From NCBI RefSeq assembly GCF_000244955.1, contig NZ_CM001439.1, forward strand, positions 2,880,628 to 2,944,627: 64,000 nt of DNA, written 5' to 3'. The translations under genes were made by a program, and so were the position numbers. This document shows, one piece after another, positions 39,319 through 48,188 of this stretch. The notes below the pieces were generated by a model that saw only the letters and a program-made list of their open reading frames with translations, did not search any database and was not told the origin of the DNA. Source of the stretch: Saccharomonospora marina XMU15. Lineage in GTDB: Bacteria > Actinomycetota > Actinomycetes > Mycobacteriales > Pseudonocardiaceae. Every line of letters starts with the position of its first letter. The stretch's first letter is position 1.

Positions 39319-39445
39319 GAAATGATCACCGGCCGGTTCGTCGGTACGGACCACCCGCCGGGCGCGATGCCTCGGACGCGGGTTCTGGCGCGGTGTCAGC
39401 TCTTCATGATCACCCGAGCCTACAGGTGGGCCGCGGCCCGCCCAA
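39319..39445 (-). promoter_or_regulatory. ABC-F leader with candidate promoter, mini-ORF and hairpin
   Basis: Minus strand: -35 TTGGGC (39445-39440), 17-nt spacer, -10 TAGGCT (39422-39417), start expected near 39410. An ATG at 39407 opens ATG-AAG-AGC-TGA (stop 39398-39396), so a leaderless tripeptide Met-Lys-Ser could be made. About 75 nt further, an imperfect hairpin (arms near 39357-39361 and 39329-39333 with an inner GGT.CGT/ACG.ACC stem) pairs next to the GGTGA ribosome-binding site of the GTG at 39318. Architecture resembles ribosome-mediated attenuation of resistance ABC-F genes. Inference from inspection only. Confidence 0.4.
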
Positions 39446-39491
39446 CGCGTTTTCGGCCGATCGCAGTCGGCGGCGGCGATACGGTGGGGTG

Positions 39492-40316
39492 GTGCCGCAC
39501 CTGTACGCCACCAGTGACCTGCACGTCACCCACCGAGGCAACGCCCACCACCTCGACGCGATCCGACCCGCCACGGCGAGCGACTGGCTGATCGTCGCGG
39601 GCGACGTCGCCGAGCGGGTCGGTGTGGTGGTGGACACGCTCGCCACACTGCGGGAACGCTTCGCGAAGGTGGTGTGGGTGCCCGGAAACCACGAGCTGTG
39701 GACCACTCCCGCCGACCCGGTGCGGGCGCGCGGCGAGGCCCGCTACGACGAGCTGGTGCGCCGCTGCCGAGCGGTGGACGTGCTGACCCCGGAGGACGAC
39801 TTCCCGGTGTGGCGGCACGCGCACCGGCCGCTGACGGTGGCGCCGCTGTTCCTGCTCTACGACTACAGCTGGCGCACCCCTTCCGCCCACGGCAGGCCGG
39901 TCGAGGAGGCACTGCGGCAGGCCCGCGAGGCGGGAGTGGTGTGCACCGACGAGTACTACCTGCACCCGCAGCCCTACCGCGACAGGCAGGAGTGGTGCGC
40001 GCGCAGGTTGCGGCTCACCGAGAAGCGGCTCGCCGAGATCCCCGCCGACCACGGCACGATCCTGGTGTCACACTGGCCGCTGCACCGGCACCCGACCGCA
40101 CCGCTGCGCCATCCCGAGTTCGCCATGTGGTGCGGCACCGAGGAGACCGCCGACTGGCACGTGCGGTTTCGAGCCGAGGTGGCCGTCTACGGGCACCTAC
40201 ACATCCCGCGCACCACCCTTCTCCACGGGGTGCGGTTCGAGGAGGTGTCGATCGGCTACCCACGCGAGTGGCGCAGGCGCGCAGGGGGAGCGGTGCCTTT
40301 GCGGCGGTTGCTGTGA
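39492..40316 (+). CDS. Metallophosphoesterase
   Basis: 274 residues. The five calcineurin-type metal motifs are present in order: SDLHVTH, VAGDVAE, PGNHELW, VSHWPLH and YGHLHIPR. Substrate unknown. GTG 39492 is preferred because TACGGT lies 6 nt upstream and the protein then begins directly with the first strand (PHLYATSDLH). Its last 61 nt overlap the end of the convergent MFS gene. Confidence 0.85.
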   Translation: MPHLYATSDLHVTHRGNAHHLDAIRPATASDWLIVAGDVAERVGVVVDTLATLRERFAKVVWVPGNHELWTTPADPVRARGEARYDELVRRCRAVDVLTPEDDFPVWRHAHRPLTVAPLFLLYDYSWRTPSAHGRPVEEALRQAREAGVVCTDEYYLHPQPYRDRQEWCARRLRLTEKRLAEIPADHGTILVSHWPLHRHPTAPLRHPEFAMWCGTEETADWHVRFRAEVAVYGHLHIPRTTLLHGVRFEEVSIGYPREWRRRAGGAVPLRRLL

Positions 40317-41476
40317 CCGGCACCGGCGTCACGCCGCCCACCGTTGGGTCGGCGCAGCGCCAGCGCGGCGGGCGCCACGAGCGCCAGCAGCGCGGCGGGC
40401 ACCACGAAGCCGAGCACGGGATCGAACCGGTAGGGGGCGGTGAACAGCGCGGGCGCGGCGGCCATGCCGAGGAACCGCAGCGCCTGTACCGCTGAGATCG
40501 CCCCACCTCGGCCGCGCGAGCGTCCCGACACCACCGACACGTTCACCGCGACGATGACGAGCTGCGCGGCGACCCCGGCCAGCGCCCAGCTCGCCGCGAC
40601 AGCCGGCACGGTACCCACCAGCCCGGCCGCGCTCACCAGCGCCGCCCCCGCGACCAGCCCGGTGAACCCGGCGACCCGGACGCCGAACCGGTCGGCGGCG
40701 CTTCCCACCAGCCTCGCGGTGAGGAAACCGGCGACTCCGAACCCGGTGAGCACCAGCCCGCGCACCGCCGAGGTGAGCTCGAAGGTGTCCTCCAGCCGGA
40801 AGGCGACCAGGAACGAGATGCCGGAAAGGCACGCCCAGCCGACCAGGGCCAGTAGGCCGGGCAGCACGATCGAGCGGGTCCAGGCGTCACGCAACCGGGG
40901 CGGCCGGGACCGGTCCAGCGGCGGATCGGGAGGCAACGTCAGGGTGGCCAGCACCACCGCCGTGGCCGCGATCCCGGCGAAACCCCACCGCCACGAGACC
41001 TCGGCGGCGAGCCCACCCACCAGCGGCGCCGACGTCTGCCCGAGCGCCTGCATCGAGCCGAACAGGCCCAGTGCCCTGCCCAGCTGCTGCGGTTGCGTGC
41101 TCGCGGCGAGCTTGGCCATCAGCAACGGCAACGTGAACGCGTTCGCCGCGCCCTGAAGCCCCCTGCTGAGCTGGAACAGCCAGAACCACGGCGCCAGGGC
41201 GGCGGCCGCGGCGGCCAGCGCGTACACCACGTAGGCCAGCCGGATGGTGCGGCCGGGTCCCCAGCGCTCCCCGAGCGTGCCGGAGACGAGCATGAGCCCG
41301 GCGAGCGGGACCAGATAGGCCGTGAGCGAGGTCGCCGCCGCCGACGCCGACACCTGGAAGCTGGCGCCGAGCTCGGGCAGGATCGCGGTGACGATGCCGC
41401 CGCCGAACGGGCCCAGCAGCGCACCGACGTACAGGGCACCCCTGGCGAGCCGGGAGGTGCCGGTGTCGCCGTTCAG
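40256..41476 (-). CDS. MFS transporter (drug-efflux-like)
   Basis: About 406 residues, 12 membrane segments. GALYVGALLGPFGGGIVTAILPELGASFQVSASAAATSLTAYLVPLAGLMLVSGTLGERWGPGRTIRLAYVVYALA covers TM1-3 with the GERWGPGR loop of drug:H+ antiporters; LQGAANAFTLPLLMAKLA and GQTSAPLVGGLAAEVSWRW follow. No ATG/GTG/TTG fits the N-terminus: TM1 begins just after a CTG at 41476 that overlaps the PAC2 stop (CTGA), so a rare CTG start is likely; the next ATG would add about 60 residues of shadow sequence. The 3' end overlaps the metallophosphoesterase gene by 61 nt. Confidence 0.8.
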   Translation of the reverse strand: MNGDTGTSRLARGALYVGALLGPFGGGIVTAILPELGASFQVSASAAATSLTAYLVPLAGLMLVSGTLGERWGPGRTIRLAYVVYALAAAAAALAPWFWLFQLSRGLQGAANAFTLPLLMAKLAASTQPQQLGRALGLFGSMQALGQTSAPLVGGLAAEVSWRWGFAGIAATAVVLATLTLPPDPPLDRSRPPRLRDAWTRSIVLPGLLALVGWACLSGISFLVAFRLEDTFELTSAVRGLVLTGFGVAGFLTARLVGSAADRFGVRVAGFTGLVAGAALVSAAGLVGTVPAVAASWALAGVAAQLVIVAVNVSVVSGRSRGRGGAISAVQALRFLGMAAAPALFTAPYRFDPVLGFVVPAALLALVAPAALALRRPNGGRRDAGAGHSNRRKGTAPPARLRHSRG

Positions 41477-42363
41477 CGGCCCGAGGAGCCGGGCCCGTCG
41501 GGGCGGTGGCGGCGCAGGTAGCGTTCGAACTCGGCGGCGATCTTGTCGCCGCTGGCCTCGTCGACCACGATCTCGGCGTCGCCACGCTCCTCGAGCGTGC
41601 GCACGTACTCGCTGATCTCCTCGTCCTCGTTGGCCATCTCGGTGACGGTCTGCTGCCATTCCTGCGCCTGCTCGGGCAGCGCTCCCATCGGGATCTCGAT
41701 CTCGAGCACGTCCTCGAGCTTCTGCAGCAGCGCCAGCGTGGCCTTCGGTGACGGCGGGTGGGACACGTAGTGCGGCACCGCGGCCCACACCGACACCGCG
41801 GGCACCCCGGCCTGCACGCAGGCGTCCTGCAACACCCCGACGATGCCGGTCGGGCCCTGGTAGCGGCTGCGTTCCAGGCCGAACCTCGCCGCGGCCTCGG
41901 CGTCGTAGGCGGTGCCGGTGACGGGAACCGGCCTGGTGTGCGCCGTGTCGGCGAGCAGCGCGCCCAGCGTCACCACGGTCGAGACCTCGAGCTGTTCCAC
42001 GTGCTCGAGCAGTTCCGCGCAGAAAGCGCGCCAGCGCATGTTCGGCTCAGGGCCCTGCACCAGCACGAGATCTCGCCCCAGCCCCTCCGGCCTGCACACC
42101 GCGAGCCTCGTGGTCGGCCACTCCACTCTGCGCGTGACGCCGTCGACCAGCTTCACGGTCGGCCTGCTCACCTGGAAGTCGTAGTAGTCGTCGGGGTCGA
42201 GTTCGGCGAGTGGCTTGGCGTCCCAGTTCAGCTGGAGATGCTCGATGGCGGTGCTCGCGGCGTCGCCTGCGTCGTTCCAACCCTCGAACGCCACGATCAT
42301 CACCGGTTTGGGCTCCCGCGGTTCGGGAGCCGTCTCGTCGGTCTCGTCGAAGGGCGTGCTCAC
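41473..42363 (-). CDS. PAC2-family protein (putative proteasome assembly chaperone)
   Basis: 296 residues. PAC2 fold: MIVAFEGWNDAGDAASTAIEHL at the start, LDPDDYYDFQVSRPTV, GPEPNMRWRAFCAELLEHV, VVTLGALLADTAHTRPVPVTGTA, VSVWAAVPHYVSHPPSPKATLALLQKLEDVL, then an acidic C-terminal helix. Homologous to archaeal/eukaryotic PAC2 chaperones and to Rv2125; role in actinobacterial proteasome assembly is a proposal from homology and from location in the same block. GTG start 42363; downstream MFS gene overlaps by 4 nt. Confidence 0.88.
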   Translation of the reverse strand: MSTPFDETDETAPEPREPKPVMIVAFEGWNDAGDAASTAIEHLQLNWDAKPLAELDPDDYYDFQVSRPTVKLVDGVTRRVEWPTTRLAVCRPEGLGRDLVLVQGPEPNMRWRAFCAELLEHVEQLEVSTVVTLGALLADTAHTRPVPVTGTAYDAEAAARFGLERSRYQGPTGIVGVLQDACVQAGVPAVSVWAAVPHYVSHPPSPKATLALLQKLEDVLEIEIPMGALPEQAQEWQQTVTEMANEDEEISEYVRTLEERGDAEIVVDEASGDKIAAEFERYLRRHRPDGPGSSGR

Positions 42364-42714
42364 ATGCCCAGCCTACGGCCCGGCGCGTACTCGCGGAGAC
42401 CGCAGGCGGCACGCGGCCGCGGTCGCCGTATCCCGCTACGGTCTCGGCGTGCGCAGCGGGTCCGCAGACCCCGCGGAGCTGCCGCACGCTGACCGCAACG
42501 AGTCCTCATCGACGGCCGGGAGACAACGTGGACCGACCGCCCGCCGCGGGCGGCGGGAACAGGGTCGGTGACGCTGTGCCGCGAGCAGGCAGGCGAACTC
42601 GTGGCGTCGCCACTGGTGATCCGCGTTCGACGCGTGGTGCTGCTGGTCCACCGACCTGGTTCGGCAGTGCGAGCTGCTCGCGAACCGAGTCGCTGCCCGA
42701 CACGGTGGACCCGC
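42364..42714. other. Intergenic region upstream of the PAC2 gene
   Basis: About 350 nt between the PAC2 start and the end of the broken TetR gene. It should contain the PAC2 promoter. Several short open frames exist but none shows a family signature or ribosome-binding site; I see nothing else in it. Confidence 0.4.
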
Positions 42715-43285
42715 TCATGCGCTCGGCGGTCGGGTGAGCAGCTGGCGGGTGAGCGTGTCCGTGGCCCAGTGCTCCCACTGCTCGTGGCTCCAGGCCCGGT
42801 CGTCGACGAGGAGCAGGTAAGTCTCCGGGGTCAGCGTGGCCAGGCATACGTCGGCCGCACGCGCGGGGGTGAGGTCCGGGCGCAGCGCTGCCTTCTCGGC
42901 CAGCGCCTCGGCCAGTCGCAGCCGGACGGCGTGCCCGCTGCGCCACGTTGGTCCGCCACAGCTCGACCAGTTCGGGGTCGGTCGCGGCGGCGGAGCGGAC
43001 CACGTCGAGCAGCCGGCGACCCGGCGCAGGATCTCCCCCGTGCCGGCCACCTGCCGCCGGACCTGTTCGGGAGCGTCGGCGGCGAGCGCCTCGCGAAACC
43101 ACGGCCGGTCCATGGTGGCGACCGGCTCGGTGTCGCCCGCGATCTCCCGGTCGAGCAGCTCGGCAAGGAGTGCGCGCTTGCTGGCGAAGGTAGACGCTCT
43201 GCACGGCCATCCCGGCCTCGGCCGCGATCGCCTTCATCGTGGTCGCGGCGTACCCCTGCCGCTCGAAGACGGCGGGCGCTGTCAT
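42715..43285 (-). pseudogene. TetR-family regulator, disrupted by several frameshifts
   Basis: Reading the minus strand, TetR sequence is recognisable but jumps frames: AVFERQGYAATTMKAIAAEAGMAVQSVY in one frame; FASKRALLAELLDRE then MDRPWFREALAADAPEQVRRQVAGTGEILRRVAG in a second; LLDVVRSAAATDPELVELWRTNVAQR back in the first; and GHAVRLRLAEALAEKAALRPDLTPARAADVCLATLTPETYLLLVDDRAWSHEQWEHWATDTLTRQLL in the second again. The first helix also seems damaged. At least three indels, so inactive unless the sequence has errors. The shifts lie near 43188-43192, about 43010 and about 42930. Confidence 0.8.
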
Positions 43286-43497
43286 CTGCGCTCCCCGCAC
43301 CGAAGGAGCGTTCGACGAGCCCGGCCGCAAGCACGGGAACGCGGCCGCCGCCCACGTCCGCGTCGCCGTGGCGGCGGGTGCCGCGCACCGTGGCTCTAGG
43401 GTGAGTTGTCGCACGGGTCGTCGCACGGTGAGCTTCGGAGGGCATCCTGAGTACCGCGTTCTCTGGTGAACCCGCAGGTCAGCACACAGCAGGGGAG

Positions 43498-44175
43498 GTG
43501 CGGCTGCCTGCGGCCGTGCTGTGGGACATGGACGGCACGCTCGTCGACTCCGAGAAGCTGTGGGACGTCGCGCTCTACGAGGCGGCCGACTGGCTCGGCG
43601 GCAGCCTGTCGGCGAGCCGGCGGGCCACCCTCGTCGGGTCGAACCTGACCGCCACCTCGCGATACCTGCTGACGCTGGCGAATCGCGAGCCGAGCGAGGA
43701 CGCCGTCACGGAGGTCAGCGAATGGATCCGTGGCCGCACGAGGAACCTGTTCGCCGACGAACTGCCCTGGCGGCCAGGTGCACGCGACGCGCTGGAATCG
43801 GTGAGCCAGGCCGGAATCCCGTGCGCCCTGGTGACCTCCACCGAGCGCTCGCTGACCGAACTGGCGCTGGACACCATCGGCAGACGCTTCTTCGACGCCA
43901 CCGTGTGCGGTGACGAAGTTGACGGGCTGAACAAGCCGCACCCCGAGCCGTACCGAAGGGCCGCCCGACTGCTGGGCGCCGACCCGGCCCACTGCGTCGC
44001 CGTCGAGGACTCCCCGGTCGGCGCGGAGTCGGCGGCCTCGGCAGGCTGCACGGTGCTCGTGGTGCCCTGCGATGTCCGGGTGGAGCCGGGGCGGCGGCGC
44101 ACCTTCCGAACCTCGCTGGTCGGAGTGGACGCCGCCACCATCAGCGCGCTGGCACTCGATGGCCGCGGCTGCTGA
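43498..44175 (+). CDS. HAD-superfamily phosphatase (beta-phosphoglucomutase-like)
   Basis: 225 residues. Motif I AVLWDMDGTLVDSEKLWD (nucleophile and acid/base Asp), motif II LVTSTERSLTE, motif III/IV NKPHPEPYRRAARLL and VAVEDSPVGAESAASAGCTVLVV. Cap helices between I and II mark the subfamily of small sugar-phosphate or pseudouridine phosphatases. GTG 43498 gives the usual short N-terminus; a CTG at 43447 with GGAGGG just upstream would add 17 residues. Stop abuts the convergent methyltransferase stop (TGATCA). Confidence 0.85.
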   Translation: MRLPAAVLWDMDGTLVDSEKLWDVALYEAADWLGGSLSASRRATLVGSNLTATSRYLLTLANREPSEDAVTEVSEWIRGRTRNLFADELPWRPGARDALESVSQAGIPCALVTSTERSLTELALDTIGRRFFDATVCGDEVDGLNKPHPEPYRRAARLLGADPAHCVAVEDSPVGAESAASAGCTVLVVPCDVRVEPGRRRTFRTSLVGVDAATISALALDGRGC

Positions 44176-44979
44176 TCAGGGCAGCATGTCGGCGGGGATG
44201 TCGCCCTGCTTGGTGCCGACGACCGCGAAGTAGTGCAGTGGCCGGCCGCTGATGTCCAACCGGTGCCGGTAGCGCTCGCGGGCGCGCACGTTGAGCAGAC
44301 CTGCCCGCCTGCACGAATCGATGAGCGTGGCGAACCCCGAGGTGTCGGAGTCGGACAGGAACCGGTCCTTGATGGTGAACGCGACCCAGCCGCCGTCGCT
44401 GACGAGGTTGTAGGCGGCGCGAAATGCCGAGGGCGGGATGTCACCGTAGCCGAGCGCGGCCACGCAGGTCAGCGTGTTGAAGCTGTGCCGCTCGAGCAGC
44501 AGGCTGTCCGCTTCGGACAGCGTCGTCATGTCGAGCACGTGGTAGGCGTCGTAGACCTCCGGCCGGTCCCGCAACGCTGCGTCCCGCGCCTGCGGCAGGA
44601 TGTCGATGCCCGCCAAGTGGCCGACACCCACCGTTCGCAACTGTTCACCGACGAGTCCGTTGCCCGCGCCCAGATCGAGTACCCGAAGCGAGGCCGCGCT
44701 GACGTTGTCGCGCTGCAATTCCTCTTTGAGCAGCTTCGCGACGACATCGGGTGAACGGCAGTCGAGAATGTCGTGAAAGAGTTGTTCGTAGAGACCGGGA
44801 ATGGCGAAGATTCGGCCGTAGTCGTGGAATCGGATGTCCTGCCATGTGCCGTCGAGCAGTACCGAGCAGTACTCGCTGTCCTGATCGACCTGTTCGGGAT
44901 GCTGGGGGAGTCTGATGTCGTGCTGGGTCCGGTTCGTTTCCTTCGCCGCCTTTTCCGGGGAGGGTCTCCTGTCGCTCAT
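44176..44979 (-). CDS. Class I SAM-dependent methyltransferase
   Basis: 267 residues. SAM motif I LRVLDLGAGNGLVGEQLRTVG at about 98, acidic loop HLAGIDILPQARDAA, post-motif TCVAALGYGDIPPSAF, and NLVSDGGWVAFTIKDRF. The N-terminal 80 residues (SEYCSVLLDGTWQDIRFHDYGRIFAIPGLYEQLFHDILDC) resemble the tRNA/small-molecule methyltransferases with an N-terminal helical lid, but substrate is unknown. ATG 44979 with AAAGG upstream. Divergent from hisE. Confidence 0.8.
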   Translation of the reverse strand: MSDRRPSPEKAAKETNRTQHDIRLPQHPEQVDQDSEYCSVLLDGTWQDIRFHDYGRIFAIPGLYEQLFHDILDCRSPDVVAKLLKEELQRDNVSAASLRVLDLGAGNGLVGEQLRTVGVGHLAGIDILPQARDAALRDRPEVYDAYHVLDMTTLSEADSLLLERHSFNTLTCVAALGYGDIPPSAFRAAYNLVSDGGWVAFTIKDRFLSDSDTSGFATLIDSCRRAGLLNVRARERYRHRLDISGRPLHYFAVVGTKQGDIPADMLP

Positions 44980-45119
44980 ATCACAACCTTTCCGTTCCGG
45001 AAGGGAGCCTGCGCGCGCGTTTCAGCCAAGTGCATTCCCCGTGGCGCGTCAACACTGCCGAGTGACGCCAGGTGCGGTCGCGGCACCCGGTGGCCCGGCG
45101 ACCGGCGCGTGAGCGGTGG

Positions 45120-45401
45120 ATGGAAGTATTCGAAGACGTGAAGACCTTCGACGAGCTGTACGCCGAACTGGCCGAGCGCGCCCGCACCCGACCCGAAGGC
45201 TCGGGGACGGTGGCCGCGCTGGATGCCGGTGTGCACGCACAGGGCAAGAAGGTGCTGGAGGAGGCGGGTGAGGTCTGGATCGCGGCCGAGCACGAGTCCG
45301 ACGAGCGGCTGGCCGAGGAGATCTCCCAACTGCTCTACCGGGTACAGGTGCTCATGCTGGGACGAGGCGTTTCCCTCGAAGACGTCTACCGCTACCTGTG
45401 A
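45120..45401 (+). CDS. hisE: Phosphoribosyl-ATP diphosphatase HisE
   Basis: 93 residues, identical in length to M. tuberculosis HisE. Second step of histidine synthesis: hydrolyses PR-ATP to PR-AMP. MazG-like helical core: [73 protein letters not shown]; the EEAGE/EExSQ residues bind metal. ATG at 45120 gives [10 protein letters not shown], analogous to the mycobacterial start. Directly followed by hisG, 47 nt away. Confidence 0.95.
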   Translation: MEVFEDVKTFDELYAELAERARTRPEGSGTVAALDAGVHAQGKKVLEEAGEVWIAAEHESDERLAEEISQLLYRVQVLMLGRGVSLEDVYRYL

Positions 45402-45448
45402 GCAGTGCACAGGTAGCGGTCACCGAACCGAGAAGGAGAGAACGAGCA

Positions 45449-46294
45449 ATGCTGCGCGTGGCGGTGCCGAACAAGGGCTCACTGGCGGGACAGGCATCGG
45501 AGATGCTGGCCGAGGCCGGGTACCGGCAGCGACACGAGCAGCGCGACCTCACCGTCCTCGACCCCGTGAACGAGGTCGAGTTCTTCTTCCTTCGCCCCAA
45601 GGACATCCCGATCTACGTGGGTTCGGGCGAACTCGACCTCGGCATCACCGGCCGCGACCTCGCGCTCGACTCCGGCGCGCCGGTGGAGGAGACCGTGCAG
45701 TTGGGCTTCGGCGGCTCGACGTTTCGCTACGCGGCCCCACAGGGGCGCGACTGGACGGTCACCGACCTGCACGGCAAGCGCCTCGCCACCTCCTACCCCA
45801 GGCTGGTGCGCGACGACCTGGCTCGCCACGGTGTGGAGGCGGAGGTGATCCGGCTGGACGGTGCCGTCGAGATCTCGGTGCAGTTGGGCGTCGCCGACGC
45901 GATCGCCGACGTGGTCGGTTCCGGCAGGACACTGCGCCAGCACAACCTGGTGCCCTTCGGCGACCCGATCTGTGTGTCCGAGGCGGTTCTGGTGCACAGG
46001 GCGGGCAACGGGGACTCCAAACCCATCGTGCAGCTCGCGGCCCGGCTGCGCGGCGTGGTGTTCGCGCAGCAGTACATGATGCTGGACTACGACTGCCCCC
46101 GGACGCTGCTTGAGCGGGCGATCGCGATCACACCGGGACTGGAGTCGCCCACGGTGGCACCGCTGGCGCACGCCGACTGGGTCGCGGTGCGCGCCATGGT
46201 GCCGCGCAAGCAGGTGAACTCGATCATGGACGAGCTCGCCGCCGCCGGTGCCCGCGCGATCCTGGCCTCCGACATCCGTTCCTGCAGGCTGTGA
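45449..46294 (+). CDS. hisG: ATP phosphoribosyltransferase HisG (long form)
   Basis: 281 residues. First committed step of histidine synthesis, feedback-inhibited by histidine. Periplasmic-binding-like catalytic lobes: [60 protein letters not shown]-terminal ACT-like regulatory domain ([40 protein letters not shown]) present, so HisZ is not needed. AGAAGGAGAG lies about 10 nt before the ATG. Follows hisE. Confidence 0.96.
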   Translation: MLRVAVPNKGSLAGQASEMLAEAGYRQRHEQRDLTVLDPVNEVEFFFLRPKDIPIYVGSGELDLGITGRDLALDSGAPVEETVQLGFGGSTFRYAAPQGRDWTVTDLHGKRLATSYPRLVRDDLARHGVEAEVIRLDGAVEISVQLGVADAIADVVGSGRTLRQHNLVPFGDPICVSEAVLVHRAGNGDSKPIVQLAARLRGVVFAQQYMMLDYDCPRTLLERAIAITPGLESPTVAPLAHADWVAVRAMVPRKQVNSIMDELAAAGARAILASDIRSCRL

Positions 46295-46319
46295 GGCCGG
46301 GAAGCGGGCGGTTGCGGGG

Positions 46320-47249
46320 TCAGCGTGGCCGCGGCCGCTTGGGCATCAGGTCGTAGAGCCCTCGGCGCCCGCCGCTGTCGTTGGCGGCACGCGTCTGCGC
46401 GAGGTCGGCGATGAAGTCCTCGAACAGGAACTCCTGGTCGGCGGTCGGCGCCACCGGCCGGTGCCGCACGGCAGCCGCTTCCAGCACCTGGGCGATATCG
46501 CGATAGGCCGCCGCCTGGATCGTCTCGGGGGCGAACGTCGTGACGGGCACTCCCTTGGCCGCCGCCTCGTTGACCACCACGCTGAGCGGCACGTGTGCCA
46601 GCATCGGGATGCCGAAGGTGCGCAACTCCTCCAGCGCGGCCACCGCGTAGGCGGAGATGGGGCGGCGGTACAGCCCGGGGACCAGGCCGTGGTAGATGAT
46701 CGGCGGCCGCCGCGCGGCCGCCTCCAGGTAGTTGATCTGCTCCCGCATCAGCCGCAGCGCCCTGATGCTGGTTCGGTCGGGCTGCACGGGCACGAGGATT
46801 CCGTGCGTGGCCACCAGCGCGTTGTTGGTCAGCACGTCCATCGCGGGCGGGCAGTCGATGATGACGTGATCGTAGTTGGCGAACTGGATCACCCTGGCCA
46901 GCTGCCAGCCGGGGACCCGGAACTGGTCGAGCCTGCGGATCAGGTCGAACATGCCCGGTGACGTCGGGATCACGTCGAAGGCGCCGCCCCTGCCGATGTT
47001 GCTGCGGGGGTGGGGCACCACGAGTTCCTCGATCGGGCCCCGCCACAGTTTCGTCAGTGCCTTGGCCAGGCTCGGCGCTTCCGGCGGTGGCTCGGGCAGG
47101 CCGAGCAGTTCGGTGGTCGCGTGACCCTGCGGGTCCAGGTCGACGAGTAGCACCCTGCGACCTCGCTCGGCGAGGGCGGCGGCGGCGCCGACGCTGAGCG
47201 CCGTCTTGCCGACTCCGCCTTTCTGGTTGACCACCGAGGTGATCTGCAC
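46320..47249 (-). CDS. ParA/MinD-family ATPase
   Basis: 309 residues. Deviant Walker A VVNQKGGVGKTALSVGAAAAL at the N-terminus, VLLVDLDPQGHATTELLG (motif A'), YDHVIIDCPPAMDVLTNNALVA (Walker B). The chromosomal ParA/Soj layout but no ParB partner is nearby; orphan ParA proteins position many cargos. GTG 47249 chosen because the protein then begins directly with the ATPase fold; a GTG at 47303 would add 18 residues. Convergent with hisG. Confidence 0.85.
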   Translation of the reverse strand: MQITSVVNQKGGVGKTALSVGAAAALAERGRRVLLVDLDPQGHATTELLGLPEPPPEAPSLAKALTKLWRGPIEELVVPHPRSNIGRGGAFDVIPTSPGMFDLIRRLDQFRVPGWQLARVIQFANYDHVIIDCPPAMDVLTNNALVATHGILVPVQPDRTSIRALRLMREQINYLEAAARRPPIIYHGLVPGLYRRPISAYAVAALEELRTFGIPMLAHVPLSVVVNEAAAKGVPVTTFAPETIQAAAYRDIAQVLEAAAVRHRPVAPTADQEFLFEDFIADLAQTRAANDSGGRRGLYDLMPKRPRPR

Positions 47250-47360
47250 TGTGCGCCAGCTCCCGGGTCTCGTGGTTTGCGAGCAGGGTAGTGGATCAGT
47301 CACCGGAACGGGTGGCGTGGACCCTGGAGTGTTCGGCGTCGGTTTCGTACCGGTTCTCGA

Positions 47361-48158
47361 TCACGGTCGCTGAGCAGCGGATTCCCGCCTGCGAACGAGT
47401 AACGCCTGCGAGCCGGTCGCGACCTGCCCGCCCTCGTCGTGCAGCGTGCTCGTGGCCGTGCCCACCCCGGCGGGCCCGATCACGGTGGCGGCGTCGAGCC
47501 CGATCCACTCACCGATGGGCTCGCGCAGGATGTGGACGGTCAACTCGGGGTTGATGAACCACCACTGGCTCGGGTCGAGCCGGTTGGACACGCCGTTCGC
47601 GGAGTCGGCGACGGTGAACAGCCGCTGCAGCGCGCTGGGCTTCTCCCCGTCGACGAGCGGAACGCGCTGCCGCGCCCATACCGCCGCGGGGCCCGGGTCG
47701 CACAGGTCGCCCCTGGCCGTTCGCCATTCCATGGCGTGCAGGTAGCCGCCGAGCCAGTCCGATGGCCACCGAGCCTGCCCGCAGTCGGCGACCGCGGGCA
47801 GCGGCGCCGCGGCACCCGCCGCGACGGCACCGGTGTCGTTGCTGCTCAACCGCCAGGCCGAGGCCCTGGCGACAGCGCGTGAACCCGCGAGCAACTCGGC
47901 GCTGAGCAGCTCGACCGACCGGCCCGGGCGCTCCAGCCTGGCTGTGACGGTCAGCTCCCGCAGCGGCGCTGGGCCCAGAATCTCGATGGTGACCCTGCCC
48001 AGCTGGGTCTCCCGCTCGCTGGGAATCGCTTCCAGCGCGCGCACCAGCAGCGCCGAAGGCGGGCCGAAGTGCTGCGCCTGCGGCGTCCACGGCCCGCTGG
48101 TGTGTTCGGTGGGTTGGAACCGGTCCTGCCCGAGCGGCAGGTAGAACGCCTCGGCCAC
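47361..48158 (-). CDS. Acyl-CoA thioesterase family protein (TesB-like, double hot-dog)
   Basis: 265 residues. Two hot-dog repeats: FGPPSALLVRALEAI with PWTPQAQHFGPP at the N-terminus, and WWFINPELTVHILREPIGEWIGLDAATVIGPAGVGTATSTLHDEGGQVATGSQALLVRR at the C-terminus. TesB-like proteins hydrolyse acyl-CoA; the actinobacterial thioesterase-like subfamily is uncharacterised. GTG 48158 chosen because AAGGAG is 6 nt upstream. It starts 30 nt downstream of the RecB-type gene and is likely co-transcribed with it. Confidence 0.85.
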   Translation of the reverse strand: MAEAFYLPLGQDRFQPTEHTSGPWTPQAQHFGPPSALLVRALEAIPSERETQLGRVTIEILGPAPLRELTVTARLERPGRSVELLSAELLAGSRAVARASAWRLSSNDTGAVAAGAAAPLPAVADCGQARWPSDWLGGYLHAMEWRTARGDLCDPGPAAVWARQRVPLVDGEKPSALQRLFTVADSANGVSNRLDPSQWWFINPELTVHILREPIGEWIGLDAATVIGPAGVGTATSTLHDEGGQVATGSQALLVRRRESAAQRP

Positions 48159-48188
48159 GATGGTCTCCTTCACCCTGCGCCGAACAGG

